Positions 27,559 through 36,618 of a stretch of 61,769 bases of DNA are shown here, in pieces. Each line of letters begins with the position of its first letter. Position 1 is the first letter of the stretch. Made by a program: the position numbers and the translations under genes. The stretch spans positions 1-61,769 of the forward strand of contig NZ_FOVO01000022.1 of NCBI RefSeq assembly GCF_900115195.1. Reading direction: 5' to 3'. Source of the stretch: Xenorhabdus japonica. Its GTDB lineage: Bacteria; Pseudomonadota; Gammaproteobacteria; Enterobacterales; Enterobacteriaceae. Below the pieces are notes generated by a model. The model ran no database searches and was not told the origin of the DNA. It saw only the letters and a list, made by a program, of their open reading frames with translations.

Positions 27559-27795
27559 TTAACTGGCAAACATCCAAATAGCCATGACCAGCAATACCGC
27601 GGTTCGAAGGGCAAACTGGCTGAGGGTCTGATTACGCACTTTTTCATTCGCCCAGCCATGCCAGACATCTACCGCCGCCCAGGCCGCCCAGAAAAATAAG
27701 GTGGCTAAGAAAAATCCGACACACACCAGATACAAAAAAGTGATATCAAAGTGCCCGGATGCCACTTCAAAGGCATTGCGTTGCACCTGCGTCAT
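27559..27795 (-). CDS. Integrating conjugative element protein TIGR03758
   Basis: The 78-residue membrane protein opens MTQVQRNAFEVASGHFDI, a family signature, and has two helices (FLYLVCVGFFLATLFFWAAW and ALRTAVLLVMAIWMF). Its start overlaps the RAQPRD gene by 4 bases, and the pilin-like gene follows 34 bases later. Proteins of this family are small inner membrane components of the same secretion system; no detailed role is known to me. Confidence 0.85.
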   Translation of the reverse strand: MTQVQRNAFEVASGHFDITFLYLVCVGFFLATLFFWAAWAAVDVWHGWANEKVRNQTLSQFALRTAVLLVMAIWMFAS

Positions 27796-28121
27796 TGCGG
27801 GTTTTCCTGACGGTAATGGCCGGATAAGGTGCCTGACTCACGAGGTTGGGCACGGGACGGAGTAAGGTAGTAATCGATACCGGCTTTGATGGTATTGAGA
27901 TCGGCTTTGATGCGTGAATAATCAAAGTCATAACGAGGGCGTTTTGCTGTGTCAGACTGATTTTCTGCGATGCTTGCGCGTTCCAGTGCTATCTGTACCT
28001 GTTCAATCAGACGCTTTGCGCTTGCCAGCTCGTCTTTCTCAGCCGCATGTGCCAGTGACATACACAATACGGTCAACCCCAGCAGACAAGCAGAACGGGA
28101 CAAGAAAAAGCAACAACGCAT
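27792..28121 (-). CDS. RAQPRD family integrative conjugative element protein (TIGR01690)
   Basis: The 109-residue exported protein has a signal peptide (LLGLTVLCMSLAHA) and a helical mature part. The family is named for RAQPRD; here the motif reads RAQPRE near residue 92, a D to E change. The rest (YDFDYSRIKADLNTIKAGIDYYLTPSRAQ) is fully typical. AGGTGA lies 6 bases before the ATG at 28121 and decides it over the GTG at 28127. It is the first gene of the large leftward transfer operon, so the promoter should lie in 28122-28240. Confidence 0.88.
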   Translation of the reverse strand: MRCCFFLSRSACLLGLTVLCMSLAHAAEKDELASAKRLIEQVQIALERASIAENQSDTAKRPRYDFDYSRIKADLNTIKAGIDYYLTPSRAQPRESGTLSGHYRQENPQ

Positions 28122-28240
28122 AAACACTCACCTCATCATGGAGTTCGGGATGCCGAGGATGCAGTGTTTTTTAAATCTGATCAGCAATAAACTCTTTATG
28201 CTTTGGTAAAAATTAGCTAAATAGTCTGACTAATTTATTT

Positions 28241-28363
28241 TACCCAATAGATTTCAGGCTGGATCGTGGCGGCAAGAAAGTGAATCCCCGGGAGCATAGC
28301 TTACTATGTGACCAAGGTGAGTGAACGCAGCCAACAAAGAGGCAACCTGAAAGATAAAGGGTA
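28241..28363. repeat. ERIC-type intergenic repeat (about 123 bases)
   Basis: The element begins TACCCAATAGATTTCAGG and ends with the roughly complementary CCTGAAAGATAAAGGGTA, giving imperfect inverted ends. The centre (GTGAATCCCCGGGAGCAT, CTATGTGACCAAGGTGAGTG) matches the known core of Enterobacterial Repetitive Intergenic Consensus elements. This version, with AACGCAGCCAACAAAGAGGC, is the form I associate with Photorhabdus and Xenorhabdus. It separates the transfer operon from the divergent gene at 28395. Confidence 0.82.
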
Positions 28364-28394
28364 TTGCCAACGATTTAACAATGAAGGAAGTAAC

Positions 28395-29087
28395 ATGCTG
28401 AGGATTGATTTACACGTCCCTGATGATGAGTATGAGACGGTGAGGAAACTGGGCGCGCACTGGGATGCAACCACCCAAATCTGGTATATCGACGGCAGTT
28501 TTGACCCGGAGCCGTTTATGCAATGGCTGCCGTTCTACAATGTGCATGCGGAATTTTGGTATCTAGCCCAGACCCAAACAGCCTGTCCACACTGTCATGA
28601 ATACACCACCGTCACCGCATTTATACTGCCTGCCGAACATCAGCTACTGGAAGCAGATAACGGCGATGAACCCGGCACGGAAGTAGACTACTCAGAGCAG
28701 GATAGCCCGGCGTTTCTGTTTTATATCGCGGATATTCCCACTATCGTGCGTAACGTGCTGCCCGGTTTTCATCATACGCTGCGCAAAGCGGTCAGCCAAC
28801 GGCTGCGCAGGCAGCACTGGATAAACCACTGCGAACACTGTGAGGCGCAACAGGATGATACCTATATGTTTGCGGAAGTCGGGGGCGCATTTTTCCCGAC
28901 GTCCAGGGAACAAGCGGCGGCTATTCAGCTTCACCGTATTGATCAGCCTTTTGTAGGGTATTGTGAAGATATTTCGCACAATCACTACCATTTCGATCCG
29001 AAGCTGGGTGGCCGTATCTGTAAAGCCTGTGACTGGTTTGAATGCATGACGCAGGTGGTGAATGTGCCGTCAAAGTATCTTCAATAG
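28395..29087 (+). CDS. DUF5710-like domain protein with cysteine clusters (ICE cargo)
   Basis: The 230-residue protein is read from ATG 28395 with AAGGAAG just upstream; a farther in-frame start would run into the ERIC repeat. Residues 1-45 (LRIDLHVPDDEYETVRKLGAHWDATTQIWYI) are a DUF5710-type module, which is found alone or attached to primase and topoisomerase-like proteins and may bind nucleic acid. The remainder carries several CxxC pairs: CPHC, CEHC and CKACDWFEC, suggesting bound zinc. It is the only plus-strand gene in this part of the ICE, divergent from the transfer operon. Its role is unknown. Confidence 0.65.
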   Translation: MLRIDLHVPDDEYETVRKLGAHWDATTQIWYIDGSFDPEPFMQWLPFYNVHAEFWYLAQTQTACPHCHEYTTVTAFILPAEHQLLEADNGDEPGTEVDYSEQDSPAFLFYIADIPTIVRNVLPGFHHTLRKAVSQRLRRQHWINHCEHCEAQQDDTYMFAEVGGAFFPTSREQAAAIQLHRIDQPFVGYCEDISHNHYHFDPKLGGRICKACDWFECMTQVVNVPSKYLQ

Positions 29088-29226
29088 GCTGCGGAATAAG
29101 CAGTAAAAGAAAAATATGACCTATAGCACCTTGTGGAATGACAAGTGCAGATCATGGTGACCACCTGAATGGTCACCTCTGATAAAAGGTATTTACACAA
29201 ATGCAGTACAGTTTCCACTTGCAAGA

Positions 29227-30471
29227 TCACTGAGTTAACCTTTGGATTTCCTTGATCTCAGTAATGAACTCCATAACATTTTGTAAATCATTGGCATAAG
29301 ATACAGGGTAAAGTGACTGAACAGATTCAGGAACCACGAGTTGTAGCGATTTATCCTTCATTTCTGCCAGTTGTTGCTCACTTATCCCCGGCTGCATCGT
29401 TATCAGATGCTTGCGCTCCACTCGGTCTCCTTCAGCCAATACTTGCCGCCAGCGATCTTTACATGTCGTTTTTGCGCCAAGTAGCCGCAAATTTTCCTGA
29501 GGAAAAGATTTATCGTGATAAGCAAAAAAACATGGGAAAAGAAAATCGGGTTTAGACTTATTCTCTGTTATATTTTTGGCAGAACCCTGTTGAAATTGCA
29601 GATTATGCAATGAGAAAAGATGATCCAGGTGATTTTCAAAGGCAAAACCGGCACGGGATTTTCGCCTGTTCTGAACACTCAATGAGAAATGAATGAATTC
29701 ATCAACATCATTCCCATTTTCCCCAAATCCCTGCGATAATTTTTTCTCTACCTCATAGCGTTCATACGTTTTAAATAATTTTTCTTCCTGTTCCATCCAT
29801 AGCATCAGTGTATTATCGGGTTCATTTATTGGTTCACCTGAAGCCAGTTCCCTTGCCAGTAAAGAAAATTCTTTTGACTTAGGAAAACCAGCCGGAAAGC
29901 GCTTTAATAATGTGTCCAGTAAATTTTCATTTTTACTTTCAGGTTCTTCAAGCTCTATTCCCAGGTCTTCAAATAACATCCTGACCGGAAGGATAAGCGA
30001 TTTTTCCTCAATCGAAGATCGGGAAAAATTATGACCAAGACTACCCAGCCCAAATAAAGTATTCAGCTGTAATTCAACTGAAGATCCCGGGGGAGTTATA
30101 ATAAGCAGCAAATCGCCATTATTACGTTTAATAATTAGAAAAAAATCACCTTCGTTCATCAGAGATGAAACAGGATTCGTTTTATAATACATACGATATT
30201 CAGCCGATCTGTTTGGCTGGTTATAACGAGTATCATACCACGTTAATTGATCTTCACAGATGACCGGCTCGCTATCTTCTCCGGCAATATAAGTCAGTGT
30301 TGCCTTAAAAAATATTTTTTCTCCTTGTTCGGGAACGGGAAGATATCTTGAAAATCCTGCTTTGACCAATCCACCAATTTCATGTTGATTTGATTTTTTA
30401 GGATCAACATCAACAGCCGAAAGATATTTTGCAACTGCGACTTCGAAATGATCAGATAACTGCTCAAACAT
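29227..30471 (-). CDS. EcoRII-type restriction endonuclease (probable CCWGG specificity)
   Basis: The 414-residue enzyme has the EcoRII layout: an N-terminal B3-like effector-binding domain (about 1-170) and a C-terminal PD-(D/E)xK catalytic domain (about 265-414). The catalytic part shows KSRAGFAFENHL, KSKPDFLFPCFFAYHD (the PD), LGAKTTCKDRWRQVL (the xK and following KDR) and TMQPGISEQQL, all conserved in EcoRII. Size is close to EcoRII (404). The ATG at 30471 lies inside the last codons of vsr, so the two are coupled. It cuts DNA lacking Dcm methylation; specificity CCWGG is inferred from the neighbouring Dcm. EcoRII needs two or more sites for activity. Confidence 0.92.
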   Translation of the reverse strand: MFEQLSDHFEVAVAKYLSAVDVDPKKSNQHEIGGLVKAGFSRYLPVPEQGEKIFFKATLTYIAGEDSEPVICEDQLTWYDTRYNQPNRSAEYRMYYKTNPVSSLMNEGDFFLIIKRNNGDLLLIITPPGSSVELQLNTLFGLGSLGHNFSRSSIEEKSLILPVRMLFEDLGIELEEPESKNENLLDTLLKRFPAGFPKSKEFSLLARELASGEPINEPDNTLMLWMEQEEKLFKTYERYEVEKKLSQGFGENGNDVDEFIHFSLSVQNRRKSRAGFAFENHLDHLFSLHNLQFQQGSAKNITENKSKPDFLFPCFFAYHDKSFPQENLRLLGAKTTCKDRWRQVLAEGDRVERKHLITMQPGISEQQLAEMKDKSLQLVVPESVQSLYPVSYANDLQNVMEFITEIKEIQRLTQ

Positions 30472-30937
30472 TTTTATTATGTATCCCCTTAGTATCAATT
30501 TCTACAGAACCACTACCTGCACAAATCCACTCTTCTATTCTTTCAGATAATTCCTGAGCGGGTAATCTGAATCTGCCTTTTATAGCACATTCCCAGATAA
30601 CCATAACGTGCCAGCCGTTACTCCTGAGCTTCTCATTAATAGCTTTATCCCGTAATACATTCTTCCCAAGTTTGTTCATCCAAAATTCGGTTCTGGTCAT
30701 CGGGGCTTTAAACAGATAGCACTCATGGTGATGCCAGAAACACCCATGAGTAAAAATGATTTTTCGGTACTCATCGATCACAAAATCAGGCTTTCCCGGT
30801 AATTCTTTTACCTGTGTCCGAAACTGAAAGCCCGTGTCTGCAAGGATCGCTGCCAGTTTTATTTCAATGGCTGTGTCACAATTTCGGATCGCTTTCATAT
30901 TCTTGCTACGAATTGCAGGATGGTGAACATCAGCCAT
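30464..30937 (-). CDS. vsr: Very short patch repair endonuclease Vsr
   Basis: The 157-residue Vsr nicks 5' of the T in T:G mismatches formed when 5-methylcytosine deaminates at Dcm sites. The family core is complete: RSKNMKAIRNCDTAIE, PGKPDFVIDEY (catalytic Asp), FTHGCFWHHHEC (metal and catalytic His), TRTEFWMNKLGKN and GWHVMVIWECA. The ATG at 30937 is used rather than one 6 bases earlier since MADVHHP is the usual start. It lies 9 bases after dcm and overlaps the endonuclease gene, giving the order dcm-vsr-R. Confidence 0.95.
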   Translation of the reverse strand: MADVHHPAIRSKNMKAIRNCDTAIEIKLAAILADTGFQFRTQVKELPGKPDFVIDEYRKIIFTHGCFWHHHECYLFKAPMTRTEFWMNKLGKNVLRDKAINEKLRSNGWHVMVIWECAIKGRFRLPAQELSERIEEWICAGSGSVEIDTKGIHNKNV

Positions 30938-30946
30938 AATCAAACC

Positions 30947-32389
30947 TTATGCCACTTTCTTGCTGGTTTTAAACGCAACCGCTCTGGCAATATAAGGTGC
31001 TAATAATTGGGCCACAGCAGCAAAAGCAGGAACAATCACAGAATTGCCGAATTGCCGGTAGGCCTGAGTATCTGATACGGGAATACGAAAAGTCGTACCA
31101 CCCGGAGATTCAAATCCCATCAAACGCGCACACTCGCGAGGTGTCAGCCTTCTTGGTCTGTTTTTCTGGTTTTCTTCATTGTCAAAATCTATCTCTCCAA
31201 GCTCTTGGTTCCAACCTCGGTCGATAAGTATTTCAGAGCCATCTTTATGGTAACGGGCGGACAAGGTGCGGGCAACGCTATTCGGGTTATCAGGGAAAAC
31301 CAGACCAAAGCCAAAACCATTTCCTTTTGCCTGATGTTTTTTCGCGTAGTTGTATAAATATTTCCATAAAGCAGGAGTAAGGATATATTTGTTATCTACA
31401 TTACTGCCCAGTAATTCTTTAAGAGTCGGTCTTTGCGCAGGAAAAAGTTGATTCATATCTCTGAGGGTAAATCCCTGGTGGATATTAAGATCACGCCGAA
31501 ATCCAACCAAAACAATACGTTCACGGTGTTGTGGCAGGAAATTTTGTCCATCAATAATCTTTGGATCATCTTTCCCTGTATGTTCAACATCTGCAACAGA
31601 ATATCCCAATTCATCCAAAGCCTGCAAAATAACCCGAAACGTTTTCCCTTTATCATGGCTTTTCAGGTTCTTCACATTTTCCAGCAGGAAAATGGCTGGT
31701 TTTTTGGCAGCAATGATCCGGGCTACATCAAAAAACAATGTTCCCTGCGTTTCACATTCAAAGCCATGAGCACGGCCTAATGAATTTTTCTTTGATACCC
31801 CCGCAAGAGAAAAAGGCTGACAAGGGAAACCCGCCAGTAATACATCATGATTGGGGATTTCACGATCTATATTCTGGTATGCTTCTTTATCACTGGCAGA
31901 AATATCATGGCTCAGAGTTATATCCCTGATATCAGAATTAAATACATGCTCTTCAGGATCGCAATACCAGTTTGCTTTGTAAGTACGAACCGCATCTTTG
32001 TTCCATTCGCTGGTAAACACACATTGCCCACCAATCTCTTCAAATCCTTTTCTGATCCCACCAATGCCGGCAAACAGATCAATAAAACGAAAAGTGTAAT
32101 TCGGATGGTGTTCAGGCGGTGATGGCAACAAACTATTGAGCATCTGTACTTCCAGCTCAGTTAATTGCTTTTGTACCATTTTACCATTTAACCAGCGATT
32201 AAGTGTTTCACGAGTCCAGTCGCTATGACTAATAGCCCGAAGTGCCTCAGCAACATATTTTTGATCATAGATTTCAACGAGTTTACTGATTAAAGCTTTG
32301 TCTTCTTCCTTTTTCCGGTATTGTTCTTCTTCGTTTTGTGCAATTAGTTTTTGTGCAATTAACTCTAACTCTTTCATAGTAAAAACCAT
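30947..32389 (-). CDS. dcm: DNA cytosine-5 methyltransferase, Dcm/EcoRII type
   Basis: The 480-residue enzyme methylates the inner C of CCWGG. Motif I is [18 protein letters not shown] (about 104-120), the catalytic PCQ is in [14 protein letters not shown] (about 190), motif VI is FLLENVKNL, motif [14 protein letters not shown], and motif X is [13 protein letters not shown] near 445. Between VIII and IX lies a target-recognition domain with [24 protein letters not shown] that is nearly the same as in E. coli Dcm, the basis for the specificity. The N-terminal 90 residues form a helical region. It is first in the R-M operon, so the host is methylated before the nuclease appears. A start 12 bases later is also possible. 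Confidence 0.95.
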   Translation of the reverse strand: MVFTMKELELIAQKLIAQNEEEQYRKKEEDKALISKLVEIYDQKYVAEALRAISHSDWTRETLNRWLNGKMVQKQLTELEVQMLNSLLPSPPEHHPNYTFRFIDLFAGIGGIRKGFEEIGGQCVFTSEWNKDAVRTYKANWYCDPEEHVFNSDIRDITLSHDISASDKEAYQNIDREIPNHDVLLAGFPCQPFSLAGVSKKNSLGRAHGFECETQGTLFFDVARIIAAKKPAIFLLENVKNLKSHDKGKTFRVILQALDELGYSVADVEHTGKDDPKIIDGQNFLPQHRERIVLVGFRRDLNIHQGFTLRDMNQLFPAQRPTLKELLGSNVDNKYILTPALWKYLYNYAKKHQAKGNGFGFGLVFPDNPNSVARTLSARYHKDGSEILIDRGWNQELGEIDFDNEENQKNRPRRLTPRECARLMGFESPGGTTFRIPVSDTQAYRQFGNSVIVPAFAAVAQLLAPYIARAVAFKTSKKVA

Positions 32390-32570
32390 TTAATCAGAGG
32401 GATATATTAGTGTAATAATATCACTCAACTGACACAGGATAAAGTTAAACTGACAAAAAGAAGTCTCAGGTACGTATAATAATCACTGACGCGCCGCCAT
32501 GCGGCTTGTCTGCTGACGATAGAATACAAAACAAAAAAACGTTTTGCATTCCATCGTACAGCGTCATTCA

Positions 32571-33329
32571 CTATAAATATTTTTTAAACATCGACGTTGT
32601 TATCACCACCGTCATACCCAGCAAGAGTGCCGCAGGCAGCAATATCACCGTGGGATACACCACATCCGGCCACGATAAATACAGCACACAGGGAATAGTG
32701 CAGGCCGGTTTAATACCCCGCTTGGCATGGTGATAAACAAAACTCGATTCATACCCCGCTCCGTAACGGCGTAAATCCCGTCGTCCCAACCCGTCAACCA
32801 GTGCAACTAAAACCACCATCACAAACAGCGGAACTGATAGCACCAAGATCGCCAGCCGGGTCAACGTGACCATCGTAATAAACATCGTGGCCAGCCCATA
32901 TTCCTGTAAATAGCCCGATACACCAAGTAATACCGCATTGAATTCACGCATAAAATCATTGCGGCTATTGAGCTGATATTGTCGCTGCCCCTGTATCCAG
33001 TGCATAAAACCACTGTCGACAAACAGCCATTGATAAGCCTGTGTCAGCCAGTCAGAGACCGTTTGTGACGGTTCGGATAACAGCAGGCTCTGGGTAAATT
33101 CCGTGGATAAAAATTGCAGTTCGGTGTTCATCATCGTCTGGCTGTGGGAGGCACCCTCATTCTGCCAGAGAAAAGTCATCCCGAGATATTCCAGTAACAG
33201 GCTGAATAGCCACGACATCACAATAAACCCAATGAGTTGCCACGGCCATTCCCATAACACACGATACAGCAGGCTGTGCTTACGCGGTGGTTGAGTGGAT
33301 TGACGGGAAGCCGGTTCTGATTGTGCCAT
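32571..33329 (-). CDS. Integrating conjugative element membrane protein TIGR03747
   Basis: The 252-residue polytopic membrane protein has hydrophobic segments near residues 27-50 (LIGFIVMSWLFSLLLEYLGM), 150-185 (LATMFITMVTLTRLAILVLS) and 215-245 (VVYPTVILLPAALLLGMTVV). The end RRDLRRYGAGYESSFVYHHAKRG is the family hallmark. It follows TraD directly (9 bases), as in related ICEs. The R-M operon has been inserted downstream of it, splitting it from the RAQPRD gene. Confidence 0.87.
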   Translation of the reverse strand: MAQSEPASRQSTQPPRKHSLLYRVLWEWPWQLIGFIVMSWLFSLLLEYLGMTFLWQNEGASHSQTMMNTELQFLSTEFTQSLLLSEPSQTVSDWLTQAYQWLFVDSGFMHWIQGQRQYQLNSRNDFMREFNAVLLGVSGYLQEYGLATMFITMVTLTRLAILVLSVPLFVMVVLVALVDGLGRRDLRRYGAGYESSFVYHHAKRGIKPACTIPCVLYLSWPDVVYPTVILLPAALLLGMTVVITTSMFKKYL

Positions 33330-33338
33330 AAGCAGAAA

Positions 33339-35402
33339 TTATCCTTTTTCTTCCCACCAGGCTTCACTGGTGCGGTAGTGCCGTCGCATATGCTCGGCGA
33401 TTTTCTGCAAACTTGCCGGCATCAGGGCATCATCGTCATCGCCGGTTGGCAAAGGCATGCGAATCTTCCACAACTGTCCGCCTTCCAGTAGGGCAAACGC
33501 CTGTCCTTTCGGCAGGTTAATCATCTCAGCCGGCGTCACCAGCGGTGTTTTGACTGTGCCAACCCTGTCCTGCGTGGACGAGGTGAAATCCTGCCCCTGT
33601 TCAACATCGGCGATATCAGAATGCCCTGAGACCAGGGTCTTACTGTAGATTTCCACTTCGGGCAGCTGGCTGGTAAGTAACTCCGCCGTCCGGTTATCCC
33701 GCACCCGCAACATAACCAGGGTATTGAAGTTACCAATCACTTGTGCGGTTTTAGCCGGGCTGCCGATACGGGCTTCGATATCGGAGGAGGTCTGGGTATA
33801 GGCCGTGACCTGCATACCGGCACCACCACCTTTATTGATCAGCGGGATAAACTCATCCCCCATCAGTTCATTGAATTCGTCACAATGCAGGTTAATCGCC
33901 AATTTCCCGTCCTGACGTACCGGTAATCCCGCATTCATACCGTACTTATAAATCTGCCCGGCCACACTGACCAAATCCGCAAACATGCTGTTGCCCACTG
34001 CCGAAGCCACATCGCTGTCAGATAACGCATCCAGCCCGATATAGACAATGCCGTTCTTGCGGATCACCTGCTCCCAGTCGAAAATGGGGCGCAAGTCCGC
34101 CATATTGAGATAATCCGGTGATAACAGTTCTGCGATTTTTCCCGTGGTCAGTTTTTCCAACAACGGCAGCAAAGAAGCGACGATTTTATCAAAATAGGTG
34201 CGGTCATAACGCACGGCAGAACGTAATCCGTCCAGAATGGGGTCATAGAGTTGCTTACCCGCTTCTGAACTCAGCGTCATTTCCATTGCCCAGAGCCGGA
34301 ACGCATCCGGCTGCCCCTGCATATTGCGCGGAATATCTTTTTCTTTCAGTTTACCGAGGTAATGGTTAATTTGTTCCAACAGAGCTGGTTGCCTGTCTTC
34401 CATCACTTTAGTGGCATACAGCTGATACAGTTCGCTGATATTATTGACGTAACGCGTGATAAGCGTGTAATCCGGCCGGTGCCCCAGTGCAACTAACGCG
34501 CGGGCGACAATATTGACAAACCGCCAGGCAAACTCACGAAATGCCGCACTGTTCCCTTCACCACTCAATTGTCCCGCCAGACGGGAAGCGACTTCCGAAA
34601 CCCGGCCAAACCGCCCGACGGCATTATAACGCGCCGAAATTTCCGGCCAGCCCAGATGAAAGAGGGAAAGTTCACTGCCACGTCCAGCCCGGTGAGCTTC
34701 CGCCCAGATACGTCTTAACAGGTCGGCATCCCCTTTGGGATCAAAAACAATCACTACCTCATCGCGCCGAATATCCTGCATAATGAGCAATTCAGCCAGC
34801 CGGGTTTTTCCCACCCGGGTAGTACCCATCACTAAGGTATGCCCGACGCGCTCGCGCAGATCCATAAACACTTCCGCTTCCTGTGGTTCAATGCCGTGGA
34901 TCACAGGATTGCCACCCACCGGAGGCAGTGGTCGCACCAGATTTAACGGCGAATCTTTGCGTAACAACGCTGATAACCTAGGCCAGCGGTATTCGGTACG
35001 GCGTTCCAGTACCCGGGCAAGCTGATAGAACCGGGGTGGCTGCACAAATCGTTCGACCTCTGGTCGCCGCGTATCCTGCAAACGCTGGGTATGCTTCTGC
35101 TGCCAGCGAAATCCCCTGCCCAGAAACAAGCGCTGATGACTGACGGGAATTTGCTTTGTGCTCATCAGGTAGCGTGGCAGACGGCGCAGGTTTCGGCGAT
35201 AGCGGATAACCTGAATGCCCTGCCACATGCGGATCATCGACAATATTGCAAAACCACCGGCCATCACATAACTGATTGACGGTGCCAGTGCAATCGCCCA
35301 CGGTGCCCGGATGCAGATAAATGCCGCCACAGCTGAAACGACAGCAGTATTCAGTTCTACCGCCGGACGCAGCAAGGCTTCAACCACATAACGACGGCTC
35401 AT
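33339..35402 (-). CDS. traD: Type IV coupling protein TraD (TIGR03743, SXT/ICEHin1056 type)
   Basis: The 687-residue inner membrane ATPase delivers the relaxase-DNA complex to the secretion channel. Two membrane helices lie in residues 15-65. Walker A is MGTTRVGKTRLAELL near residue 190, Walker B is INLHCDEFNELMGDE near residue 480, and a conserved YTQTSSDIEARIGS follows. The start overlaps the TIGR03765 stop by 4 bases. No interruption is seen. Confidence 0.93.
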   Translation of the reverse strand: MSRRYVVEALLRPAVELNTAVVSAVAAFICIRAPWAIALAPSISYVMAGGFAILSMIRMWQGIQVIRYRRNLRRLPRYLMSTKQIPVSHQRLFLGRGFRWQQKHTQRLQDTRRPEVERFVQPPRFYQLARVLERRTEYRWPRLSALLRKDSPLNLVRPLPPVGGNPVIHGIEPQEAEVFMDLRERVGHTLVMGTTRVGKTRLAELLIMQDIRRDEVVIVFDPKGDADLLRRIWAEAHRAGRGSELSLFHLGWPEISARYNAVGRFGRVSEVASRLAGQLSGEGNSAAFREFAWRFVNIVARALVALGHRPDYTLITRYVNNISELYQLYATKVMEDRQPALLEQINHYLGKLKEKDIPRNMQGQPDAFRLWAMEMTLSSEAGKQLYDPILDGLRSAVRYDRTYFDKIVASLLPLLEKLTTGKIAELLSPDYLNMADLRPIFDWEQVIRKNGIVYIGLDALSDSDVASAVGNSMFADLVSVAGQIYKYGMNAGLPVRQDGKLAINLHCDEFNELMGDEFIPLINKGGGAGMQVTAYTQTSSDIEARIGSPAKTAQVIGNFNTLVMLRVRDNRTAELLTSQLPEVEIYSKTLVSGHSDIADVEQGQDFTSSTQDRVGTVKTPLVTPAEMINLPKGQAFALLEGGQLWKIRMPLPTGDDDDALMPASLQKIAEHMRRHYRTSEAWWEEKG

Positions 35403-35917
35403 AGTGAGGGTTGCTGTGTGAGTGTGCTTTCAGTGATCAGCACCGGATAATGTTGCAGTTGCAAACGACGCGCCAATTCTGAACCGGAAGCCGGCGATAA
35501 CAGGATATCCGGTGCTAAGGTGCGCAATGACTGTAATCCTGCTATTGTACTGACATTAACAACCAGCCCCACCGCGTGCAATTGCGCAAGCCGTGCTGCA
35601 TGCTGGCTTAGCCACTGACGTGAATCCGGATCATCACCAATCAGAAACAATGCGCCAATGCTTGGTAGTTGCAGTGATCGGCTTGTTACCTTTCCCGGTA
35701 TCAGTTCCGGTGTGTTAACCGGCAACATGGCCGCTTCACCCGATTTTTCCGGTAAAGAAGATTGTGGTAATGCAGAAACAGCATCCGACTAAGCATTAAT
35801 GCCTTCATAAAAGGGCGAAGCATCTTTTCCGCCTAAATCGGCAATCACATTCAGTTCAGCCTGACCAGTATTGATCCATAACAGGCCGATAATAGGAAAT
35901 ATGCTCAGCCATTTCAT
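35399..35917 (-). pseudogene. Integrating conjugative element protein TIGR03765, interrupted by TAG
   Basis: From ATG 35917 (ATGA overlap with the TIGR03759 stop) the frame gives MKWLSIFPIIGLLWINTGQA, a signal peptide, and then LNVIADLGGKDASPFYEGINA, followed by TAG at 35789-35791. The same frame then continues for about 129 codons to the true stop, through LIPGKVTSRSLQLPSIGALF and PVLITESTLTQQPSL, all typical of the family. A CAG to TAG change is the simplest cause. Unless the amber codon is read, only a 42-residue fragment is made. The family is a periplasmic protein of the transfer system, so loss should hurt conjugation. Confidence 0.85.
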
Positions 35918-36618
35918 TGTAATGACGTGATATGCCATCCTTGTTCCCCCTGTCGTAATAATACCGGCATCAATCCTTTACCAAACCGGAACCAGTATCC
36001 CGCATCATGATTCAGTGTGATTTGTCGATTGCGTACCCGCTCAACCGGGATGTGATGATTTTTAGCCCACTGCCGTAGAGTATCGTCACTCCCCTGACTG
36101 TCGATCAGATAGATATCCACCAGCTGCTTTGCAGCAAGCACTTCGGCCAAACGGGTTTCACATTGCGGGCAGTCTTTGGCTCTGACAAACAATGCCAGCC
36201 GACCATTGGTCGCACGCAATTTTTCCATATTGACCGGCAAGACATCAAGAAACAGCCGCTGCCAGGCGGCATCCACTTCCCGCTGGAAACGCAGCTCTTT
36301 TTCGGTACGGGCAAACTCTGACTTAACCCACTGTTCAGCATAACTGCGGCGCTCGGTATCGTTTTCGGCTTCAATACCTAATGTCGTTAACGGATCAAGC
36401 CCCGGCGACCGGATACCCCGTGGTCCACTCATCAGGTGCTGATAACGCTGATATTCATCGGCACTTAACTTCCACTGTTCAGCCTGACTTTTCAGGGATT
36501 GCTGCTGGCTTTCTGTCGATTGTGTCTGCTGCGAAGCTAACGGTGCGGGTGTTGCAGCCCATACAGAATTGCTTAGCAGCATCCACATCAATAGACCGGA
36601 TCGGTATGATTTCATCAA
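35914..36618 (-). CDS. Integrating conjugative element protein TIGR03759
   Basis: The 234-residue exported protein has a signal peptide (LLMWMLLSNSVWA). The mature part shows LKSQAEQWKLSADEYQRYQHLMSGPRG, the family signature, then GLDPLTTLGIEAEND and a C-terminal thioredoxin-like part with RAKDCPQCETRLAE (a CxxC). It may assist disulfide formation in the periplasm, an inference from the CxxC. It overlaps pilL by 4 bases. In many relatives a lytic transglycosylase gene stands between this gene and TIGR03765; here the two are directly coupled and none is present. Confidence 0.87.
   Translation of the reverse strand: MMKSYRSGLLMWMLLSNSVWAATPAPLASQQTQSTESQQQSLKSQAEQWKLSADEYQRYQHLMSGPRGIRSPGLDPLTTLGIEAENDTERRSYAEQWVKSEFARTEKELRFQREVDAAWQRLFLDVLPVNMEKLRATNGRLALFVRAKDCPQCETRLAEVLAAKQLVDIYLIDSQGSDDTLRQWAKNHHIPVERVRNRQITLNHDAGYWFRFGKGLMPVLLRQGEQGWHITSLQ

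Noticed and set aside
36105-36374. 89-codon minus-strand frame inside the TIGR03759 gene
   Set aside because: It overlaps the well-supported TIGR03759 frame and has no independent support.
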